DNA of 64,000 nt from contig CAVVXS010000009.1 in the NCBI GenBank assembly GCA_963752225.1, positions 248,001-312,000 of the forward strand, in the 5' to 3' direction. A program made the position numbers and the translations under genes. The DNA comes from JBBROS01 sp963752225. Its GTDB lineage: Bacteria; Pseudomonadota; Alphaproteobacteria; Acetobacterales; Acetobacteraceae. The notes beneath the pieces were generated by a model that was not told where the DNA came from, searched no databases, and saw nothing but the letters and a program-made list of their open reading frames with translations. Positions 1 to 9,000 of this stretch are shown in pieces (within the stretch, counting starts at the first letter, position 1; each line of letters opens with the position of its first letter).

Positions 1-87
1 CCGTCGCTGGGCATGACGGCGCCGGTCGGCGGCACCATGCTGATCGCCGGGTGGGTCGTCTTCGCCATCGCCGCGCTGCGCGCCTGA
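1..87 (+). CDS. DUF423 family membrane protein, C-terminal end (partial)
   Basis: Only the last 28 codons lie in the window; the gene enters from the left edge and ends at TGA 85-87. The tail has a Gly/Pro-rich turn (GMTAPVGG) followed by one hydrophobic helix (MLIAGWVVFAIAALRA), the usual ending of the small four-helix DUF423/YgdD inner-membrane proteins. The function of that family is unknown. The gene converges on the exported-protein gene ending at 113. The call rests on a short tail, so confidence is moderate. Confidence 0.55.
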   Translation, partial: PSLGMTAPVGGTMLIAGWVVFAIAALRA

Positions 88-112
88 CCGCGGCGGGACG
101 CCGGGGCCGCGG

Positions 113-743
113 CTAAGGCACCCGCAGGTCCGTGATGGCGCACAGGTTCAGCCGGCGCTTTTCGGTCGCCTCGCCGTCCGCGAACACCGCCCGCACGTCG
201 GTACTGGCACTCGCCGCGCGGCAGCCGGACCACCCGCGTCGAACCGGCCGGCACGGTGTCGTCCCCCAGCCGGTCCCGCCCCCAATCGTCGTTGCCGGAC
301 GCGCTCACGTAGAGTTCGTTCAGCTCCGCACGGCTGCGGTTGATCAGACGAAAGGACGGGTCGTCGGCCTCCGCCTGCCCCGCCGCGGCGCCGCGCGGGT
401 TGCCGGAGCGGCCCACGGGGAAGGCGACCGAGTCGACCCGGCACACATCCAGTTGGCGCCGCTCCTCGGGCTTGCCATCGGCATAGACCACCCGCACGTC
501 GTAGGTGCAGCCGCTGCCCGCCGGCAACCGGACCGGGAAGGTCTGCCCCGGCGGCAGGAAGCTCTGTGCCAGCCGGTCCCGTCCCCACCGGTCCACCCCG
601 GTCGGCGTCGCATACACTTCGTTGATCGCCTGGTCCGACCGGTTCACCAGGTTGAACGACGGGTTGGCCGGTTGCCCGACCGCCGCACCGGTGACGAGCG
701 CCGCCAGGGCGCCGAACAACGCAACAACCAGGAATAGGCGCAT
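113..743 (-). pseudogene. Exported protein with two tandem WGRDRL-type repeats, frameshifted
   Basis: The frame starts at ATG 743 with a clear signal peptide (MRLFLVVALFGALAALVTGAA, cleavage near residue 23). Two homologous blocks of about 70 residues follow, each with a NRS motif, an NE(V/L)Y strand, WGRDRL, a VRLP loop, a (C)xY(DVR) strand and an ADGxxxExR(Q/R)L strand ending in Cys. In the second block the frame breaks after codon TAC (203-201): one extra base at 200 must be skipped to recover DVRAVFADG and the stop at 113. Corrected length is 209 residues. The first block reads cleanly through the matching place, which is how the break was located. The fold resembles small beta-sandwich envelope proteins of unknown role. 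Either a recent null mutation or a sequencing error; the same error context occurs twice more in the window. Confidence 0.6.
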
Positions 744-792
744 CGATCGGCTCGCGTGACGTCGATCCATGGTAGATCGTGCCTGGCCGGCT

Positions 793-1845
793 TTACCAGC
801 GCCCGACCGGGTGCCGGGCGGCGCGGCCGACCACGAAGGCGGTCCAGGCCAGCTGCGGCGGCAGCACCAGCAGCGGCGCCGCCGCCTTGGCCCAGCCCGC
901 CGCCCCCAGGAACACGACGCAGCACGCCCCGCCCCAAAGCACGAACCCCCAATGGATCAGCGTCACCGCCGGGACCGGCAGCCCTGATCGCTGGGCGATC
1001 TGGTACAGGTGGCCGCGGTGCGGCTGCGTCACCCGATCGCCGGCCGCGAACCGGCGGACCAAGGTGAACGCCACGTCGTAGAGCACGCCGAACAGCAGCA
1101 TCGGCACCAGCAGCGCCGACAGCTCGACCCCCTGGAACCGCCCCGCCGCGACCGCCAGGACCGCCAGCACAAAGCCGCAGAACTGGCTGCCGACGTCGCC
1201 CATGAAGATACGGGCGCGGGGAAAGTTGAACGGCAGGAAGCCCGCCAGCCCGGCCGCCAGCAGCAGGCTGGCGAAATACACGAACCAACCGCCATGCGCC
1301 GCCGCGATCGCCGCAAGGATCAGCGCCGCAAGCGCCGAAACGCCGGCCGCCAAGCCGTTCAGCCCGTCGATGAAGTTCATCGCATTGGTGGTGAACAGGA
1401 TCCAGGCCAGCGTCGCCGCAGCCCCCACCCAGCCGAGCTCGACCGCGCCCCGCACCGGCAGGTTGACGGCCGCCACATACAACCCGCTGCCGACCGCGAG
1501 CAGCGCCGCGAACACCTGCGCCAGGAGCTTCACCCAGAACGGCCACACCCTGGTGTCGTCCAGGTAGGCGACGGCGGCGATTGCGACCGACGCCAGGATC
1601 ACGCCGCGGAAATAACCGTCCGCCAGCCGGGAGAACTCGGCGAACGCATACAGCAGCACGATGCCGGCCAGGAACGCCGCGACCACGCCCACTCCGCCGC
1701 CCTTCGGCACCGGCCGCGTGTGCACCTTGCGCGCGTCGGGGTCGTCCATCACGCCGACGCCGATCATGCCCCGCACCACCGCCGCCGACAGCCCGGCCAG
1801 CGCCATGCAGAATACCAGGTGGGTCAGCATGGCTTGCGGGGTCAC
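793..1845 (-). CDS. WecA/MraY-family undecaprenyl-phosphate sugar-1-phosphate transferase
   Basis: A 350-residue polytopic membrane protein with about ten helices. Family hallmarks are visible: the first cytoplasmic loop (VHTRPVPKGGG), the aspartate loop AYLDDTR, the NAMNFIDGLNGLA motif, the metal-binding loop IFMGDVGSQ, and the basic PHRGHLYQ loop. Such enzymes move a HexNAc-1-phosphate from a UDP-sugar to undecaprenyl phosphate at the inner membrane and so start O-antigen or exopolysaccharide synthesis. GTG start at 1845. It diverges from the dehydratase/aminotransferase pair at 1922-5020, so a WbpL-like role using an aminodeoxy sugar is likely (inference). MraY itself is less likely because no peptidoglycan genes are adjacent. 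Confidence 0.85.
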   Translation of the reverse strand: MTPQAMLTHLVFCMALAGLSAAVVRGMIGVGVMDDPDARKVHTRPVPKGGGVGVVAAFLAGIVLLYAFAEFSRLADGYFRGVILASVAIAAVAYLDDTRVWPFWVKLLAQVFAALLAVGSGLYVAAVNLPVRGAVELGWVGAAATLAWILFTTNAMNFIDGLNGLAAGVSALAALILAAIAAAHGGWFVYFASLLLAAGLAGFLPFNFPRARIFMGDVGSQFCGFVLAVLAVAAGRFQGVELSALLVPMLLFGVLYDVAFTLVRRFAAGDRVTQPHRGHLYQIAQRSGLPVPAVTLIHWGFVLWGGACCVVFLGAAGWAKAAAPLLVLPPQLAWTAFVVGRAARHPVGRW

Positions 1846-1921
1846 GGCGCCTGCGTCGGTTTGGGGGGCGGAGTGGGGGTGGGGTGCGAAACCGGGGGAG
1901 AGCGGCTATAGGGTCGGGACG

Positions 1922-3886
1922 ATGGCCCTGCAACGCCCGCGCAAGATCAACCGCATCTTCGTCAACGTCCTGACCGATGGCGCACTTGCGGCCGTGGCGA
2001 CGCCGGTGGCCCGCTACATCGCCGACCCCAGCGGCGGGCTGCTGCATCCGCTGTGGTTCATCGGCGGCGGTGCCATTACCCTGCTGCTGGCCGGGCTGCC
2101 GTTCCGCATGCCGCAGCAGGACCGGCGCTTTGCGGGGATCGAGGACCTGCTGGCGGTGGTGGGCGGCAGCATCGCCAGCGCGGTGCTGTTCGCGCTGCTG
2201 CTGACCGGTGCCGGCTTCCCGCTGCCGACTCCCACCTTCCCGGTGGTGCATGCGCTGCTGCTGATCGTGGCGCTCGGGGCGCCGCGGGTGCTGTATCGCA
2301 TCCGCCCCGGCCGGGCCCGGCGCGCGAGCGACGCGCAGCCGGTGCTGCTGGCCGGCGCCGGCGAGGGCGCCGACCTGTTCATGCGCGCGCTGGAATTCCG
2401 CGAAGGCCGGCGCCGGTTCCGGGTGATCGGCCTCCTGTCGCGCAGCGAAGGACAGGGCGGCCGCCGCATCCACGGCCAGCCGATCCTCGGCAGCGTCGAC
2501 CAGGCCGGCGCCGTGCTGCAGCGGCTGCGCGCCGAGAACCGGCTGCCGCATGCGGTCGTCGTCACCGATGGCGACCTGTCCGGCCCGCGCCTGGCCCGCC
2601 TGCTCGCTCAGGCCGACGACGAAGGCGTGCCGGTGCGCCGCGCCCCGCGGCCGACCGCGCTGCAATCCGCGCCCGGCACAACCGGGCTGGAGCTGGCGCC
2701 GGTCGCCATCGAGGACCTGCTGAACCGGCCGCAAGTGCCGCTCGACCGCGATGGCATGGCCCGGCTGGTGCACGGCCGCCGCGTGCTGGTGACCGGCGCC
2801 GGCGGCACCATCGGTTCCGAGCTGGCGCGCCAGGTCGCAGGCCTGGAGCCGTCGCTGCTGGTGCTGCTCGACAACGGCGAGTATGCGCTGTGGCAGATCG
2901 ACGTGGAGCTCGCCGAGGCCCATCCGCGCCTGCTGCGCCAGGCCTGCATCGCCGATATTCGCGACGAAGCCCGCATCCGCGCCGTGTTCGACGACGTGCG
3001 GCCCGAGCTGGTGTTCCACGCCGCGGCGCTGAAGCACGTGCCGATCGTCGAGGCCAACCCCGGCGAAGGCATGTTGACCAACGCCTGCGGCACCCGCCAC
3101 GTGGCCGACGCCGCGCGGGCGGTCGGCGCGGCGGCGATGGTGTTCATCAGCACCGACAAGGCGGTGAACCCCAGCAGCGTCATGGGCGCCAGCAAGCGCC
3201 TGGCCGAAATGTATGTGCAGGGCCTGGACGTCGCCGCGCACACCGGCGTCAAACCGGCGTCCGGCCTGGCCGGTGGCGGCATGCGCTGCATCACCGTGCG
3301 GTTCGGCAACGTGCTCGGCAGCACCGGCTCCGTCGTGCCGCTGTTCCGGCGGCAGCTCGAGCATGGCGGCCCGCTGACGGTCACCCACCCGGACATGCAG
3401 CGGTATTTCATGACCGTCCGCGAGGCGGTCGGCCTCGTGCTGCAGGCCAGCGTGGTGGGCATCGCAGGGCTCGCTTTGCCGGCCGCAAGCCAGGGCGGCA
3501 TCTTCGTGCTCGACATGGGCGAGCCGGTCCGGATCGTCGACCTCGCCCGGCAGATGATCCGCCTGGCCGGGCTCAAGATCGCCGACGAGGCCACGCCGGC
3601 CGCGCCGGGCTCGATCCGGATCGAGTTCAGCGGCTTGCGGCCCGGCGAGAAGCTCTACGAGGAGCTGTTCCACGGCACCGAGGCGCCGGTGCCGACCGGC
3701 CACCCGGGCCTGCTGATGGCCGACCCGCGCACCGCCGACCCGGCGATCGTCGGCCGCGCCATCGACGAGATCGGCGCATTGTGCCGGGCCGGGCAGCAGG
3801 AGGCGGCGCTGGGCCAGCTCGCCCGCCTGGTGCCCGAGTTCGAGCACAACGCGGCCGGCCTGGTCCGCGCCGCCCCCGGAGGCTGA
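1922..3886 (+). CDS. Membrane-bound nucleotide-sugar 4,6-dehydratase, CapD/WbpM/FlaA1 family
   Basis: A 654-residue long-form dehydratase. The first ~110 residues carry about four membrane helices, then a Rossmann-like CoA-binding-type domain (residues ~135-260), then the catalytic short-chain dehydrogenase domain. The NAD loop is TGAGGTIGSE near residue 290. The catalytic region STDKAVNP ... MGASK near residues 409-424 has Met in place of the usual catalytic Tyr, which is normal for this family. These enzymes make UDP-4-keto-6-deoxy-HexNAc from UDP-GlcNAc. ATG 1922 is chosen because it precedes the first hydrophobic helix. A TATAGG box lies only about ten bases upstream, so the leader may be very short. 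It is followed after 3 bases by the aminotransferase gene. Confidence 0.9.
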   Translation: MALQRPRKINRIFVNVLTDGALAAVATPVARYIADPSGGLLHPLWFIGGGAITLLLAGLPFRMPQQDRRFAGIEDLLAVVGGSIASAVLFALLLTGAGFPLPTPTFPVVHALLLIVALGAPRVLYRIRPGRARRASDAQPVLLAGAGEGADLFMRALEFREGRRRFRVIGLLSRSEGQGGRRIHGQPILGSVDQAGAVLQRLRAENRLPHAVVVTDGDLSGPRLARLLAQADDEGVPVRRAPRPTALQSAPGTTGLELAPVAIEDLLNRPQVPLDRDGMARLVHGRRVLVTGAGGTIGSELARQVAGLEPSLLVLLDNGEYALWQIDVELAEAHPRLLRQACIADIRDEARIRAVFDDVRPELVFHAAALKHVPIVEANPGEGMLTNACGTRHVADAARAVGAAAMVFISTDKAVNPSSVMGASKRLAEMYVQGLDVAAHTGVKPASGLAGGGMRCITVRFGNVLGSTGSVVPLFRRQLEHGGPLTVTHPDMQRYFMTVREAVGLVLQASVVGIAGLALPAASQGGIFVLDMGEPVRIVDLARQMIRLAGLKIADEATPAAPGSIRIEFSGLRPGEKLYEELFHGTEAPVPTGHPGLLMADPRTADPAIVGRAIDEIGALCRAGQQEAALGQLARLVPEFEHNAAGLVRAAPGG

Positions 3887-3889
3887 CCC

Positions 3890-5020
3890 ATGACCCCGAT
3901 CCCGTTCCTCGACCTGAAGGCGCAGCAGGCGCGGCTCGCGGGAACCCTCAAGCCGCGAATCGACGCGGTGCTGGCGCACTGCCAGTTCGTGCTCGGTCCG
4001 GAAGTGGCGGAGCTGGAAGGCCGGCTTGCCGCCTATTGCGGCGCCAGGCATTGCGTCGGCGTCAGCTCCGGCACCGACGCGCTGCAGATCGCCATGATGG
4101 CCGAAGGCATCGGACCCGGCGATGCGGTGTTCCTGCCCGCCTTCACCTACACCGCGACCGCCGAGGTGCCGCTCCTGCTCGGCGCCACCCCGGTGTTCGT
4201 GGACGTCGATCCGCGCACCTTCCAGATCGATCCCACGCATTTCGAGGCGCGGATCGAAGCGGTGCGCGCCGCGGGACGGCTGCGCCCGCGGGCGGTGGTG
4301 GGCGTGGATCTGTTCGGGCAGCCGGCGGACTGGCCGGCGCTGAACCGGATCGCCACCCGCCACGACCTGTTCACGCTCGACGACCTGGCGCAAAGCTTCG
4401 GTGCGTCGCTGCATGGGCAGAAGCTCGGGACGCAGGCGATGGCGACGGCCACCAGCTTCTTTCCCAGCAAGCCGCTCGGCGCCTATGGCGACGGCGGCGC
4501 GCTATTCACCGACGACGACGAACGGGCCGACCTGTTCCGCTCGCTCCGCACCCACGGCGAGGGCAAGACCCGCTACGAGGTCCTGCGCACCGGCATGAAC
4601 GGGCGGCTCGACACGATGCAGGCGGCGGTGCTGCTCGCCAAGCTCGACGTGTTCGACGCCGAACTGGCCCGGCGCGAGGAGATCGCCGGGATCTACGACC
4701 GCCGGCTCGGCAACCTGCTGGACATCCCCGCCCGGGTGCCGGACAGCAGCAGCGCCTGGGCGATCTACGCGGTTCTGCTGCGCGACGAGGCGCAGCGCAG
4801 CCACGTGCAGGCGGCGTGCAAGGAGCGTGGCGTGCCGAGCGCGATCTACTACCCGCGCCCGCTGCACCGGCAGCCTGCCTATGCCGGCCACCACGACGGG
4901 GCCGCGCTGCCGGTCAGCGAAGGCCTGGCCACGCGGATCCTGGCCCTGCCGATCCACCCGGACCTGTCCGACGCGGACGCCGAGCGGGTGTGCGACGCGG
5001 TCGCGGCGGCGGTGGCCTGA
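3890..5020 (+). CDS. DegT/DnrJ/EryC1/StrS-family sugar aminotransferase
   Basis: 376 residues, normal for the family. It opens with the typical PFLDLKAQQARL segment, has the substrate loop GVSSGTDALQIAMMA, the PLP phosphate contacts, and the PLP Schiff-base lysine in SFFPSKPLGAYGDGGA (about residue 193). It starts 3 bases after the dehydratase stop, so the two are almost certainly cotranscribed. The expected reaction is PLP-dependent amination of a keto-sugar nucleotide made by the dehydratase, giving an amino-deoxy-HexNAc for a glycan. Whether amination is at C3 or C4 cannot be told from sequence. Confidence 0.88.
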   Translation: MTPIPFLDLKAQQARLAGTLKPRIDAVLAHCQFVLGPEVAELEGRLAAYCGARHCVGVSSGTDALQIAMMAEGIGPGDAVFLPAFTYTATAEVPLLLGATPVFVDVDPRTFQIDPTHFEARIEAVRAAGRLRPRAVVGVDLFGQPADWPALNRIATRHDLFTLDDLAQSFGASLHGQKLGTQAMATATSFFPSKPLGAYGDGGALFTDDDERADLFRSLRTHGEGKTRYEVLRTGMNGRLDTMQAAVLLAKLDVFDAELARREEIAGIYDRRLGNLLDIPARVPDSSSAWAIYAVLLRDEAQRSHVQAACKERGVPSAIYYPRPLHRQPAYAGHHDGAALPVSEGLATRILALPIHPDLSDADAERVCDAVAAAVA

Positions 5021-5052
5021 AACCAGGCCGCGAGGCCGCCGTTGAATCCTCC

Positions 5053-5220
5053 ATGACCCAGCCCCAACAACCCCGCGACCCGCCCGAGCAGGGCAGCAAG
5101 TCCGACCACAAACCGACCGGCACGACGCCGAACGGTATCCCGGAAGGGATGGAGAACGAGGAGGGCACCGGCCGTCCGACGTCCGACCGGCAACAGACGG
5201 AAAAGTCTTCGAACGCGTAA
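5053..5220 (+). CDS. Small hydrophilic, probably disordered protein (55 aa)
   Basis: An open frame of 55 residues starting MTQPQQPRDPPEQG and ending EKSSNA. It is rich in Pro, Gln, Glu, Thr, Ser and Gly with no hydrophobic helix, so it is probably disordered. It begins 32 bases after the aminotransferase stop on the same strand and ends at the edge of a hairpin that could terminate the operon. No family was recognised. Its low hydrophobicity and low-complexity composition are unlike a random shadow frame in this GC-rich DNA, which supports it being real, but expression is unproven. Confidence 0.5.
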   Translation: MTQPQQPRDPPEQGSKSDHKPTGTTPNGIPEGMENEEGTGRPTSDRQQTEKSSNA

Positions 5221-5259
5221 AGCATTTCCCGAGCCGTTCGGCTCGGGAGTAGTGCTTTA
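5218..5259. terminator. Nested palindrome, probable terminator or repeat element
   Basis: An 8-bp perfect stem (5228-5235 with 5240-5247, loop GTTC) sits inside a second 7-bp perfect arm pair TAAAGCA (5218-5224) and TGCTTTA (5253-5259). The outer arm overlaps the stop codon of the small gene. The GC-rich core followed by a T-containing tract would stop transcription of the 1922-5220 operon. The AT-rich outer arms are unusual in this DNA and resemble dispersed palindromic repeats of alphaproteobacteria. Confidence 0.6.
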
Positions 5260-5318
5260 GGACCAGACTGATCCGGTTCGGTCGGATGTTGCTCCAGCGT
5301 CCGGCGGCACCACGCCGT

Positions 5319-6023
5319 TCAGGCGTCCAGCCGGTCGGCGAGTTGCTCGATCGTGTTTACGGCGTAGTCCCAGTCGGCGTCCGGTCCGAAGTCGCGGCTT
5401 TGATGCGGGCCATACTCGGTGGGGCGGGCGATGAAGGCGGTGCGCAGCCCGCATTGGGCCGCCGCCGCCAGGTCGGCATTGTGTGCGGCGCACAACATGA
5501 CCTGGTCCGGCGCCAACGCCAGCAGGGCGGCCGCGCCGAGATAGGCTTCCCGGTCGGGCTTGTAGTGACGGAACAGCTCGGCGCACAGAACGAGGTCCCA
5601 GGGCAGCCCCGCCGACTTCGCCATGTTGGTCAACAGCGCGACGTTGCCATTCGAGAGCGGGCCGATGATGAACCGCCGCTTCAAGCGCGCGAGCCCGGCT
5701 ACGCTGTCCGGCCAAGGCCGCAGCCGGTGCCAGCCGCGGTTGATCCAGTCCAGTTCCGCGCCGTCCAGCCCGGTCAGCCCGAACCGCGGCGCCAACTCCG
5801 CCAGCGACTGCCGATGCAGCGCGTCGAGGTTGGTCCACTGCTGTTCACCCCGGCGCACCCGGTCCATGGACAGCGCGTAAGCCCCGCGCCACGCGTCCAC
5901 GAAACCGGCCCAGTCCACCTCCAGCCCCCGTCCAGCGCCCCACTGGGACAACTCCTCGATCAAACTGGTGCGCCAGTCCACCACGGTGCCGAACACGTCG
6001 AACAGCAGCGCTTTGACGTCCAT
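5319..6023 (-). CDS. Haloacid dehalogenase, type II (HAD-superfamily hydrolase)
   Basis: 234 residues, the normal size of L-2-haloacid dehalogenases. The nucleophile is Asp9 in LFDVFGTVVDW; the Ser/Asn loop PLSNGN, the lysine motif HYKPDREAYLGAA and the acidic motif CAAHNADLAAA follow in order. These enzymes hydrolyse short 2-haloalkanoates at the halogenated carbon through an aspartyl ester. Many annotated members have unknown natural substrates, so the reaction is inferred from family only. It begins 10 bases after the stop of the large AsmA-like gene on the same strand and may be cotranscribed. A hairpin at 5218-5259 lies downstream. Confidence 0.85.
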   Translation of the reverse strand: MDVKALLFDVFGTVVDWRTSLIEELSQWGAGRGLEVDWAGFVDAWRGAYALSMDRVRRGEQQWTNLDALHRQSLAELAPRFGLTGLDGAELDWINRGWHRLRPWPDSVAGLARLKRRFIIGPLSNGNVALLTNMAKSAGLPWDLVLCAELFRHYKPDREAYLGAAALLALAPDQVMLCAAHNADLAAAAQCGLRTAFIARPTEYGPHQSRDFGPDADWDYAVNTIEQLADRLDA

Positions 6024-6033
6024 GGTGCCTCCG

Positions 6034-9000
6034 TCAATTGAAGATGTTGAACAGGCCGCGCAGGAAGCCGGGCGTCAGGGCCGAGAGCGGGTTGACCCGC
6101 ACCGACGGGTTGTCCATCGGCCCGTGCAGCCCGTAATTGACCGCGACCAGCCCGCCGCCCTGCTCGGCGCTGAACAGCCGGCCCAGCAGCGGGATCCGCC
6201 CAAGCGCCGAGTTCAGCACATAGGCCGGCACCACCGTGCCGTCGAGATCGACCGTCCTGCGCTCGGTATCGAGCCGCCCCTTCGCGGTCAGCCCGAGCGA
6301 CGAGCTGAACGCCTGCGCGTCGGTGACCTCGAGCACACCCTTCTCCCAGTGGAACGGCAGCACCAGGGTGGAAAAGAACAGGCCCGGGCCGCCCACCGCA
6401 TCCATCACGCCATAGATCGTCGCCGCCTGCAGCAGCTTGCCCAGCGCCTGCATGTTCCGCACGGTGAAGTTGCCCATGCGCGCCGTGCCCGTCATCGGCG
6501 CCGCCGCGCGCGTGTCGTCGTAGCGCGCCTCGAGCTCGAGTTGCCCGCCGCTGATGGTGTCGACCAGGTCAGCGCCGCGCAGCAGCGCGCCGCCATCGGC
6601 CGCCTGCAGTGTCAGCCGCCGCCCGCTTCCCTCCGGCCGAAGCGACACCTGTGCCCGCTCCGGCCCCGTGGTGCTGGCGGTCAGCACGGAAAGCCGCCGG
6701 CCGTCATTCTCCGCATGCGCCGACACGCCGGCAAAGCCGCGGTCGCCCGACAGCAGCACCCGGTCGAAGCGGACGTCGGCGACCCAGGGCGTGTCGGCCC
6801 GCGACGCCTCCGAGGTCGCCGGCGGCTCTGGCGGCAACTCGCCGGGCGGCTTGTGCAGCTCGGTAGACAAGTCGAGCACCGGGCCGCTCAGCGTCGCGCG
6901 GATCAATTCCGACGGCGCGGCTGGGAAGCGGACCTGGCCCCGCGCCTGCGTCTGCCCCAGCACCGCCCGATCCAGCACCAGCAGCAGCGGCTCGTCGCCC
7001 ACCAGGTCCACGTGCCCGTCCACCGCCATGCCGGGCCCTTGCGCGTGCAACTGGTCAATCCCGGTCATGCGGTCGCCGCGCAGCAGCAGACGCGTGCTCG
7101 CGCTGGCGGGTTGCCCCGGCGGCTTGCGCCAGCCTGCCAGCGCCAGGCCGGCATCGCGCAGGTCGGCGTCCACCGCCACCTCGCCGGATCCGTCGCGGCG
7201 CTGCTGATACTTGGCGGTGAACGAGGCGAGGCCGCTCGGCATCAGCGTGCCCGGCCCGAGCCGCGCCGCCGAAAGCTGCCGCCCCGATGCGCGGCCAGTC
7301 ACTTGCGCCCGCTGCACCACTTGGCTTGGACCGCCGTTGCGGAAGTCCATCTCGACCACGAGGTCGGACGGTATGCCGCCAACCTGCGCCTTGCCGGTGG
7401 CACGCAAGCTGTCGGTGGTGACGTCCATCTGGATGTCGCCGCGGTCGAGATCGCGCCCGGCCACCAGCCCGCCCAGCCGCAGGTCGGTCAGCCGGGCGCT
7501 GGTCTGGATGCGGACGTCGCTGAACTCGAGGTGATCCTTCATCGGCATATTGACGCCGAGCCGCCCCGCCACGGCGCCGGCCGGGTCCTTCATCGGGATC
7601 GGCTTGCGGTCCAGCAACGCCAGCCGCGGGTGCTTCAGTAAGGTCAGCACGTCCGGCACCGACCCGGCGATGTCGGCGGTCAGCGCCATGAACTGGTCCT
7701 TCTCGGCCATTCCGGTGAAGCGGACCAAGCCGTTGCGCAATGCCACCGCGCCCTGCCGGGCCGACGACACCGCAATGTCGAGCACCTGCGGGTCCTTCAT
7801 CGTCAGCACCGCCTGCGCACCCTCGACCGGCGGCACCGGGCGCAGCCACCAGATCGTCACGTTGTCGCCGCGCAGCGAGGCGTCGATCGCGGTCAAGGCG
7901 GGGCGGGAGAAGTCGTCGGCCGCCGTGAAGCTCAGCCGCGCGGCGCCGTCGCGCACCGTCCCGGCGGTGACGTTCGGCACCAGCCAGGGCCGCACGTGGC
8001 CGCCGAGCGGCGCCGGCCACAACGCCCCGAGGTCGGCGAAGTCGAGGTGGTCGAGCGTCGCCGCGGCCTCGCCGGCAACCCCGGCCTCCCCGAACCGGAG
8101 CGACCCGGCCAGCGTCAAGGTGGACGGCCACGCCCCACCGGGCGCGTGCACGACGGCTCGCCCGTCCGCCAGGCCGATGCGCGCCGGACGGCCCCAGCCC
8201 GGCCGGTTCCACCCGGCGTCGAGCGTCGCGCTGACGCTATCGAAGCCGATCGTGCCGCCAGCCAAACGCAGCCGCCCGCTGCCGGCGTCCAGCCGCAGCG
8301 TCGCCGACCGGGGTTCCAGCGCATCGTTCAGTCGCACCGTGCCGGCGCCCTGCACCCGGGCCTCCACCCGGTCGGCCGACGCATAAGCCGGCGCCGCGTC
8401 CTGCGCCGCTCCCGTGCTGAAGGGCGCGAATTGCAGCCGGACTTCGGTGCCGCCGCCGGGTGCGAGCTCGGCCTGCGCGGCCAGGGTGGTGCGCGCCGCC
8501 CCTAGTGCCAGGGTCGCCGCCGCCGTGCCGTGCACGCCGCCGCGGGCCGGCCGCCGTAGGTCCAGCGCCAGCACTTCGAGTTTCGCGGCCCCGACCAGCG
8601 CCGGGTCATGGAGAAGAAAAACGGAGTTGCGGATCGCGACCGATTGCAGCTCCTCGAGATGCTTGAGATCGGGGCGGCGCGGCCGCTGGCCGGGCTGCCG
8701 CGGCGGCCGGGCCAGTTCGCCCAGGGTCTCCCGCACCGTCGGTCCCGGCTGTCCCGGCCCGGCCGGCGTGTCGTCGCCGAGGTCGAGCCCGCCGAGGTCG
8801 ATCGCCACCCCGCCGGCCATATCCCGGGTGACACCGAGGTTGAGCCCGCTGACGCTGACCGCGTGCGGCACCACCTGACCCAGCAGCAGCCACGGCAGCG
8901 ACACCACGAGGTCCAGCCGATCCAGCCGCGCCACCGGCGCCGCCCGCAGGTCGACCAGCCGCACGTCGCGCAGCAGCAGGGCGAGGCCGTGCCCGGCGCC

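Noticed and set aside
644..4414. A very long minus-strand open frame (over 1200 codons)
   Set aside because: It lies antisense to the dehydratase and aminotransferase genes and shows only Arg/His/Gln/Ala-rich shadow composition typical of GC-rich DNA.
2053..5220. A long plus-strand open frame overlapping the dehydratase
   Set aside because: Shadow frame: it is Arg/Pro-rich and has no family motif; only its last 55 codons, which form the small gene at 5053, look real.
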